Positions 5,713 through 9,940 of a stretch of DNA of 13,105 nt are shown one piece after another. The notes below the pieces were generated by a model that saw only the letters and a list, made by a program, of their open reading frames with translations, had not been told where the DNA came from and made no database searches. The position numbers and the translations under genes are program-made. How positions within the stretch are numbered: the stretch's first letter is position 1; each line of letters begins with the position of its first letter. The DNA is from Candidatus Daviesbacteria bacterium (lineage in GTDB: Bacteria; Patescibacteria; Microgenomatia; Daviesbacterales; UBA10151). The DNA lies in NCBI GenBank assembly GCA_030648435.1, contig JAUSHE010000044.1, positions 1-13,105 of the forward strand, given 5' to 3'.

Positions 5713-7188
5713 CGGGATGGACAATCTTTGGACAATTTTACCAAAATGCTGGCGGTAAATAGCCATCTCCACAGCTGTCCCAAAAGCTTTTCTTTTTTGA
5801 AACAATGTTTTTATAATCAGTCTCCAGTACATTAATCGGTCTTCCGATAAAATACCGATTCTCCAAATACTTCTTAAGAAAGCCTTTACATCTCCTAAGG
5901 AAAGTTTTGATTTGACTGTTGGCTGATAATTTTTCAGGAAGGTATCAATCCGTTTGTAATAGTGTTTCTTTGAGTAAATAGTAGAAAGAATCCTTTTATA
6001 TCCTTCTACCAGCTTTTCTTTGTCCATTTTAGGAATGAAATTCAAACTACCGTCAGTATTCTCCCCGCTTGGACCGGCAAGCAATCTTTTTTCTTTTTTA
6101 AGTCTTTGCCAAAGGCGGGTTTTAGGGGCAGCATTAAGCAAACCCACCATTGCCGTCACCACCCCGATCTTTTGAATAAACTTTATCTGAGCCTCAAAAA
6201 TGCTCTCCGGATCAGTGTCAAAACCAACAATAAAACCACCCATCACCTGCATGCCGTGCTTTTGAATGGTCTGAACCACTTTAGTTAAATCACGCTTGAC
6301 ATTTTGAAACTTACCGCATTCATTTAAACCATCCAGACTGGGAGTTTCCAAACCCAAAAAGACATTATAAAAATTAGCTATACTCATTTGCTTCATCAAC
6401 TCTGTATCATCAGCCAGATTAGTGCTTGCTTCAGTGATAAATTTAAAAGGATATTTGTGTTTTTTCTGCCACTCAATTAAAAGCGGCAACATTTTTTTAA
6501 CATTAATCTTATTGCCGATAAAATTGTCATCAACAATAAAAACTGCTCCCCGCCATCCCTTATCGTAAAGTATCTGCATTTCAGCGATAAGCTGTTCAGG
6601 CTTTTTTGCCCGCGGTATGCGGCCGTTCATGATGACAATGTCACAAAATTCACAGTTAAACGGACAACCGCGGGAAAATTGGACTGCCATCGTAGTATAT
6701 TCTTTAAAATTAATTAAAGACCAATCCGGCAGAGGTGTTTTTGTCACATCAGGACGGATCATTGAGGAATAGCAATGCCTAGATTTTCCTTTAGCTAAAT
6801 CCCTAAGAAAGAGCGGCATGGTAACTTCAGCCTCATTTAAAACAAAATGATCAACATTTTTGAATTTCCGATACTGGGTAGTAAAAGTCGGCCCGCCGGC
6901 AACCACTGTTTTACCTAAAGACTTACAGCGGTTGATAATTTCCTGCGCACTTTTACTTTGAACAATCATAGCCCCAATAAAAACTATGTCTGCCCAGGCA
7001 ATATCTTCATCGCGGAGAGACCGGATATTGGCATCGATTAATTTTTTCTTCCAGCGTTTAGGTAACATTGATGCCACTGTTAAAAGTCCAAGAGGCGGTA
7101 AAGCGGCTTTTCTGGAAACAAACTTTAAGGCATGACGGAAACTCCAAAAAGTGTCTGGATATTCCGGATAGACTAAAAGTGCTTTCAT
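5707..7188 (-). CDS. B12-binding-domain radical SAM protein (DUF4070 type)
   Basis: A class B-like radical SAM enzyme: a Rossmann-like cobalamin-type N-terminal domain is followed by a radical SAM barrel and a helical DUF4070-like C-terminus. From the ATG at 7188 it is 493 residues. The [4Fe-4S] motif CPFNCEFC uses C175, C179 and C182. The N-terminal domain has DANIRSL where the B12-binding DxHxxG would be, so there is no lower-ligand histidine, but it keeps the later AGGPTF turn. Relatives include HpnR-, HpnJ- and BchE-type enzymes acting on lipids or pigments; the substrate here is unknown. An upstream ATG at 7200 adds only MLAY; I preferred MKALLVYPEYPDTFW, which looks like the family start. 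It lies between tRNA-Ser(CGA) and tRNA-Arg(CCG), with about 15 nt on each side, and is probably cotranscribed with the upstream tRNAs. Confidence 0.9.
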   Translation of the reverse strand: MKALLVYPEYPDTFWSFRHALKFVSRKAALPPLGLLTVASMLPKRWKKKLIDANIRSLRDEDIAWADIVFIGAMIVQSKSAQEIINRCKSLGKTVVAGGPTFTTQYRKFKNVDHFVLNEAEVTMPLFLRDLAKGKSRHCYSSMIRPDVTKTPLPDWSLINFKEYTTMAVQFSRGCPFNCEFCDIVIMNGRIPRAKKPEQLIAEMQILYDKGWRGAVFIVDDNFIGNKINVKKMLPLLIEWQKKHKYPFKFITEASTNLADDTELMKQMSIANFYNVFLGLETPSLDGLNECGKFQNVKRDLTKVVQTIQKHGMQVMGGFIVGFDTDPESIFEAQIKFIQKIGVVTAMVGLLNAAPKTRLWQRLKKEKRLLAGPSGENTDGSLNFIPKMDKEKLVEGYKRILSTIYSKKHYYKRIDTFLKNYQPTVKSKLSLGDVKAFLRSIWRIGILSEDRLMYWRLIIKTLFQKRKAFGTAVEMAIYRQHFGKIVQRLSIPC

Positions 7189-7215
7189 GTAAGCCAACAT
7201 TTTAACATATACTTT

Positions 7216-7305
7216 TGGCGGTGGGGGTGAGATTCGAACTCACGGTCGCCTTACGGCGACACCGGTTTTCGAAACCAGCGCACTCGGCCACTATGCGACC
7301 CCACC
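7216..7305 (-). tRNA. tRNA-Ser(CGA), CCA encoded
   Basis: Class II tRNA: acceptor GGTGGGG/CCCCACC, anticodon stem CTGGT/ACCGG with loop TTCGAAA (anticodon CGA), variable-arm hairpin GTCGCC-GTAA-GGCGAC, T-arm GTGAG-TTCGAAT-CTCAC, discriminator G, and CCA at 7216-7218. It reads UCG. Its 18 terminal bases recur with one change at 8054-8071. Confidence 0.97.
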
Positions 7306-7323
7306 CTTCGACAGGCTCAGGGT
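7303..7323. repeat. Short dispersed repeat ACCCTTCGACAGGCTCAGGGT
   Basis: An imperfect palindrome with a 5-bp stem (ACCCT at 7303-7307, AGGGT at 7319-7323) fills the 23-nt spacer between the two tRNAs and overlaps the tRNA-Ser(CGA) 5' end by three bases. From memory, CCTTCGACAGGCTCAGG-like elements recur in intergenic regions of many environmental bacterial genomes; their role is not established. Confidence 0.5.
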
Positions 7324-7328
7324 AAACC

Positions 7329-7403
7329 TGGCGCCCCCGGCGGGAATCGAACCCGCATTACGAGATCCGCAATCTCGAGGTTTATCCGTTAGCCTACAGG
7401 GAC
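7329..7403 (-). tRNA. tRNA-Arg(GCG), CCA encoded
   Basis: Acceptor GTCCCTG/CGGGGGC, anticodon stem CGAGA/TCTCG, loop TTGCGGA (anticodon GCG), T-arm GCGGG-TTCGATT-CCCGC, discriminator G, and CCA at 7329-7331. Most bacteria use an ACG anticodon here, deaminated to ICG by TadA; a G34 form reads only CGC and CGU. The D-stem carries the same C12-A23 mismatch as the other tRNA-Arg. It is probably processed from the same transcript as tRNA-Ser(CGA), 23 nt downstream. Confidence 0.95.
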
Positions 7404-7411
7404 CTACTTGG

Positions 7412-7431
7412 GTATTTTAGCACGAAAATAC
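7412..7431 (-). promoter_or_regulatory. Extended -10 of tRNA-Arg(GCG) within an inverted repeat
   Basis: On the minus strand TGCTAAAAT (7414-7422) is a TGn-extended -10 ending 10 nt before the mature tRNA. It is embedded in a perfect 7-bp inverted repeat GTATTTT/AAAATAC (7412-7418 and 7425-7431), which could instead act as a weak, A/T-only transcription stop for the membrane-protein gene ending at 7437. No -35 is seen. Confidence 0.45.
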
Positions 7432-7436
7432 GAAGA

Positions 7437-8015
7437 TTACCTGTGAATGTTTTCTAAGGGGAAATGTTTTTGCAGGGATTCCGACCATTTTTCCATCCAA
7501 CTTTTATAAGGAACTTCAACATATGGTAAAAATCGGGCAACCAATTTTTTGATTTTCTCTTCATCCTGATCCCTCAGTACCAACATAAGTTGGGCCGGAA
7601 ACCTCAAACATGTTTGAATATGTAAGATTTTCTGTTTTTCTTTTTCCTTAAACCAAAAAGCATCCAGGAAATGCCAGAAATAAAAATCCTCACCAATAGT
7701 TATTCCCTGCGTGGAAATTCTGTAGGTAATATTGTGAGGAGGCACAAAAGCCAGTACATAAGTGACAAAAGCAAATGATAGCAATGCCCCGATAAGCAAA
7801 AATTCACTAGCCAGAAAAGCAATTAACGCCAGAAGTATTACCAAAATTGCAATAGTTGTGTAATATGAACGGTCTTTTTTCTTGAAAGGCCGGGACGGGG
7901 CTTCCCAAGTCAGCAGGGTTTTGATCTCTTCTGCCTCCATCATTTTCGGGGTGAAAGATTCCGGCGGAACATTCTGCTCCGGCTGATTTTCTTGGGGTTT
8001 GGTTTCTTTGGGCAT
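7437..8015 (-). CDS. Conserved-looking membrane protein with two helices, unknown function
   Basis: I do not recognise a named family. The 192-residue protein starts with a polar, proline- and glutamate-rich segment (residues 1-35). Two adjacent hydrophobic helices follow, at about 52-69 and 72-91, then a soluble C-terminal domain (about 95-192). The segment YRISTQGITIGEDFYFWHFLDAFWF, shown here only to mark residues 98-122 by its ends YRIS and AFWF, has the look of the first strands of a bacterial PH-like domain after a membrane hairpin. That resemblance is by eye only. The ATG at 8015 has no Shine-Dalgarno sequence. A -35/-10 pair ends 8 nt upstream, so the mRNA would be leaderless or nearly so. 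It stands between the tRNA-Ser-like element and tRNA-Arg(GCG). Confidence 0.8.
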   Translation of the reverse strand: MPKETKPQENQPEQNVPPESFTPKMMEAEEIKTLLTWEAPSRPFKKKDRSYYTTIAILVILLALIAFLASEFLLIGALLSFAFVTYVLAFVPPHNITYRISTQGITIGEDFYFWHFLDAFWFKEKEKQKILHIQTCLRFPAQLMLVLRDQDEEKIKKLVARFLPYVEVPYKSWMEKWSESLQKHFPLENIHR

Positions 8016-8023
8016 TTGTCTTT

Positions 8024-8052
8024 AGTTTAACCCTAAATTTTCAAAGTGTAAA
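8024..8052 (-). promoter_or_regulatory. Promoter of the 7437-8015 membrane-protein gene
   Basis: On the minus strand TTTACA (8047-8052) and TAAACT (8024-8029) are separated by 17 nt. The -10 ends 8 nt before the ATG, so the leader would be 0-2 nt. The promoter begins directly after the CCA end of the tRNA-Ser-like element. Confidence 0.5.
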
Positions 8053-8053
8053 G

Positions 8054-8116
8054 TGGCGGTGAGGGTGAGATCTTTGTTTCACAAAGCATAGTCATATGAC
8101 TATGAGCGAACCCACC
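8054..8116 (-). pseudogene. Truncated tRNA-Ser or tRNA-like element with internal palindrome
   Basis: The minus-strand 3' end (8054-8071) matches 17 of 18 bases of the 3' end of tRNA-Ser(CGA), including the 3' T-stem strand, acceptor strand, discriminator G and CCA. The 5' end GGTGGG (8111-8116) can pair with CCTCACC. Between them, where the D-arm, anticodon and variable arm should be, lie a perfect 18-bp palindrome CATAGTCATATGACTATG (8087-8104) and a CTTTG/CAAAG hairpin (8072-8086 region). There is no anticodon stem-loop, and the 63-nt length is 27 short of a normal serine tRNA. It is 9 nt downstream of tRNA-Ser(TGA). It is either a decayed tRNA replaced by a palindromic insert or a small tRNA-like RNA with a CCA end. 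Confidence 0.6.
8087..8104. repeat. Perfect 18-bp palindrome
   Basis: CATAGTCATATGACTATG reads identically on both strands. As RNA it gives a 7-bp hairpin with an ATAT loop; as DNA it could be a dimeric-protein operator. It lies inside the tRNA-Ser-like element, and a wider imperfect symmetry (TTC...GAA) extends on both sides. Confidence 0.9.
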
Positions 8117-8125
8117 TATTTGTTG

Positions 8126-8212
8126 CGGAGGCGGCAGGATTCGAACCTGCGAGAGACTTGCATCCCCAACAGTTTTCAAGACTGTCTCCATAAACCGCTC
8201 GGACACGCCTCC
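8126..8212 (-). tRNA. tRNA-Ser(TGA), no encoded CCA
   Basis: Class II tRNA: acceptor GGAGGCG/CGCCTCC, anticodon stem ACAGT/ACTGT with loop CTTGAAA (anticodon TGA), a long variable arm, T-arm GCAGG-TTCGAAT-CCTGC, and discriminator G followed by CAA. It reads UCA and can wobble to other UCN codons. It starts 4 nt after tRNA-Ser(GCT), so both come from one transcript. Confidence 0.97.
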
Positions 8213-8216
8213 TTAG

Positions 8217-8300
8217 CGGTGGGTACAGGATTCGAACCTGTGTGACATTTCTGCCAACGGTTTAGCGAACCGTCTCCTTAAACCACTCGGACAACCCACC
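8217..8300 (-). tRNA. tRNA-Ser(GCT), no encoded CCA, C33
   Basis: Class II tRNA: acceptor GGTGGGT/ACCCACC, anticodon stem ACGGT/ACCGT with loop TCGCTAA (anticodon GCT), variable arm, T-arm ACAGG-TTCGAAT-CCTGT, and discriminator G followed by CTA. It reads AGC and AGU. Position 33 reads C rather than the near-universal U. It is the first tRNA after comF. Confidence 0.95.
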
Positions 8301-8309
8301 AACGGCTTC

Positions 8310-8318
8310 ATTTTAACA
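8310..8318 (-). promoter_or_regulatory. Extended -10 of the tRNA-Ser(GCT)-Ser(TGA) unit
   Basis: On the minus strand TGTTAAAAT is a TGn-extended -10 ending 9 nt before the mature 5' end of tRNA-Ser(GCT). No convincing -35 is seen. It lies in the 31-nt gap after the comF stop codon. Confidence 0.45.
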
Positions 8319-8331
8319 GAATAAGACTTCA

Positions 8332-9027
8332 CTATCTAGCCAAAGTAATTGCCCAGACTTGCTTTGCGCCATTTTTCTTTAATACTTCACAACACTCCCG
8401 GAGAGTTGAACCGGTAGTCCAAACGTCATCTATTAAAAGGATACAGGCATCAGGTGACAGGTTACAGTCAGGAGAAAGCGCAAAAGCATTTTTAATATTT
8501 TGATGACGGTCTTGGCCTTTTAAAGCTGCCTGAGATTTCGTATAACGAGTGCGTTTAAGAGCCTCACAGTAGTCTAAACCTAGTTTTTTGGATAAAATTT
8601 GTCCTATAAGGGAAACCTGATTAAATCCCCTATTATTTTCTCTCCACCAATGAAGCGGTACCGGAATAACTAACCACTTTTTTTTATTTTTTTCAATTAG
8701 ATCAAAAACAAGTGGCTGAAATTTAATCCAATAATCAACCAGCAAATCACTTAAGGTTTCTGCAATATTGCTGACTCTTTGATATTTAAACTGTTTTATG
8801 GACTTTTTAAGCGGGCCCTGATACCACCCCAGGCTCCACAGCCCATCTAAACCAGATCTTTTTCTGCAAACGGAATGAGTTTTCCCGCCTAATGATAATC
8901 TTTCACATTCAGGACAGATTAAATTTTTCTGCAGGATATTGGAAATGCAGTCTTCGCAAAAAAAAGTATCCAGCTTTTTACACCCTACACATTTTTTAGG
9001 AAAAAGCAGGTCTAAAATAAGATTCAT
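8332..9027 (-). CDS. comF: ComF-family phosphoribosyltransferase-like protein
   Basis: ComF/GntX-family proteins have a double zinc ribbon and a type I phosphoribosyltransferase fold and are needed for uptake of single-stranded DNA in naturally competent bacteria. From the ATG at 9027 the protein is 231 residues. Cysteine pairs lie at about C13/C16, C24/C27 and C38/C41, with a further C54. The PRPP-binding loop LLIDDVWTTGST is at about 197-208, and VIPVPLHWWRENNRGFNQ precedes it as in other ComFs. An in-frame GTG at 9036 would add three residues. I prefer the ATG because a TAAAAT at 9040-9045 would place transcription start inside or after the GTG. It is divergent from tmRNA and upstream of the serine tRNA pair. 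No other competence gene is visible here. Confidence 0.93.
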   Translation of the reverse strand: MNLILDLLFPKKCVGCKKLDTFFCEDCISNILQKNLICPECERLSLGGKTHSVCRKRSGLDGLWSLGWYQGPLKKSIKQFKYQRVSNIAETLSDLLVDYWIKFQPLVFDLIEKNKKKWLVIPVPLHWWRENNRGFNQVSLIGQILSKKLGLDYCEALKRTRYTKSQAALKGQDRHQNIKNAFALSPDCNLSPDACILLIDDVWTTGSTLRECCEVLKKNGAKQVWAITLAR

Positions 9028-9036
9028 AGTTATCAC

Positions 9037-9065
9037 TTGATTTTACGCTTAATTTATGGTAATAT
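9037..9065 (+). promoter_or_regulatory. Promoter of ssrA (tmRNA)
   Basis: TTGATT (9037-9042), a 17-nt spacer, then TAATAT (9060-9065) preceded by TGG (extended -10). The predicted start lies just at the GGGGATG 5' end of tmRNA (9074). A divergent TAAAAT for comF (9040-9045, minus) overlaps the -35. Confidence 0.7.
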
Positions 9066-9073
9066 ACATTTCT

Positions 9074-9463
9074 GGGGATGTATTGTCTCGACAGGATTGC
9101 TCTTTGAAAACTGCAAGCCGCTAAAGAAATCTTAAGCGTTAAATATGGTTTCAAAACACAAACGGCAAAAATTTTGTCGGTTCCGTCCTTGCTTCATTGC
9201 AAGGAGCATTTGCTACTCCTAGAGTAGCTTACGCTTAAGCGGTATCTTGGAATTAATCTCTTTCTGGTGGATTACCAAGGTATGTACCCAGCCAGAATGC
9301 TGTTAATATAATTCTGATCGATCAATATTAACAAAAGAAAGTTTGGTCATTCATTAGTTTTCCTTCCAGCTGGTTACAACTAATGAACAAAAATTAACTG
9401 GATAAGCTTGTAGAAGTTTTTTAAGTTACAATTTTGGACTCGGCTTCACCGCCGACATCTCCA
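9074..9463 (+). ncRNA. ssrA: tmRNA (ssrA)
   Basis: tmRNA rescues stalled ribosomes with SmpB and adds a degradation tag. The 5' end GGGGATG pairs with CATCTCC (9456-9462), discriminator A at 9463. The conserved CTCGACAGGATTGC follows the acceptor, and a long helix 2 forms between CTGCAAGC (9111-9118) and GCTTGTAG (9406-9413). The 3' end is followed by CCT, so CCA is not fully encoded. The tag frame ends AGA GTA GCT TAC GCT TAA (stop 9236-9238), giving a C-terminus A-F-A-T-P-R-V-A-Y-A. The resume codon is unclear (GCA near 9206, or GGT/GGC further upstream). Two hairpins, 9186-9205 and 9212-9228, lie in or just before the tag. The T-loop reads TTCACC, only 6 nt. smpB converges on it. Confidence 0.93.
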
Positions 9464-9495
9464 CCTTTTAAGAGCGATTAGCTCGCAAGCTTCGC

Positions 9496-9936
9496 TTATT
9501 CCTTACCCCGGAGCTCCTGCTCTATTCTGCGGTTGTGATCACGTTCTTTGAGCGCTTTTCTGTGGTCAAATTCTTTCTTGGATTTTGCTACACCCACTTC
9601 TACCTTGAACCTGTTATTTTTTTCATACATGGAAATGGGTACTAAAGTGGTGCTTTTGCCTGAAGTTTTTCCCATCAGAGAGTCAATTTCATGTTTGTGC
9701 AGCAGCAGTTTTCTTGATTTTTGAGCATCATATTCCTTATCTGCAGCCTGATTATATCTGGGAATATTGGCATTAATTAGATAAGCCTCCCCATTTAAAA
9801 CCCTTATATGACTTTCTCCCAGTTCTATTCTTCCGGCTCTAATTGATTTAACCTCAGCACCGGAAAGGACTATTCCAGCCTCTAAATGTTCGAGAATATG
9901 ATAATTATGCAGGGCCTTTTTGTTAATAATCCGCAT
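9496..9936 (-). CDS. smpB: SsrA-binding protein SmpB
   Basis: SmpB binds the tRNA-like domain of tmRNA and places its C-terminal tail in the empty mRNA channel of a stalled ribosome. The 146-residue protein has the usual length. The OB-fold signatures include VLSGAEVKSIRAGRIELGES (about 23-42) and the NANIPRYNQA segment (about 55-64). KVEVGVAKSKKEFDHRKALKERDHNRRIE is represented at about residues 110-138, ending in a basic tail. The ATG at 9936 lies 4 nt after the stop of the upstream propeller gene, so it is translated as the last gene of that operon. It ends 32 nt from the tmRNA 3' end, in convergent orientation. Confidence 0.97.
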   Translation of the reverse strand: MRIINKKALHNYHILEHLEAGIVLSGAEVKSIRAGRIELGESHIRVLNGEAYLINANIPRYNQAADKEYDAQKSRKLLLHKHEIDSLMGKTSGKSTTLVPISMYEKNNRFKVEVGVAKSKKEFDHRKALKERDHNRRIEQELRGKE

Positions 9937-9940
9937 GGGA

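Noticed and set aside
5592..5835. Open frames spanning tRNA-Arg(CCG) on both strands
   Set aside because: They read through a well-formed tRNA and overlap the ends of the Nudix and radical SAM genes.
9464..9495. GAGC-GATTA-GCTC as a bidirectional terminator between ssrA and smpB
   Set aside because: The stem is only 4 bp and no T-run follows on either strand.
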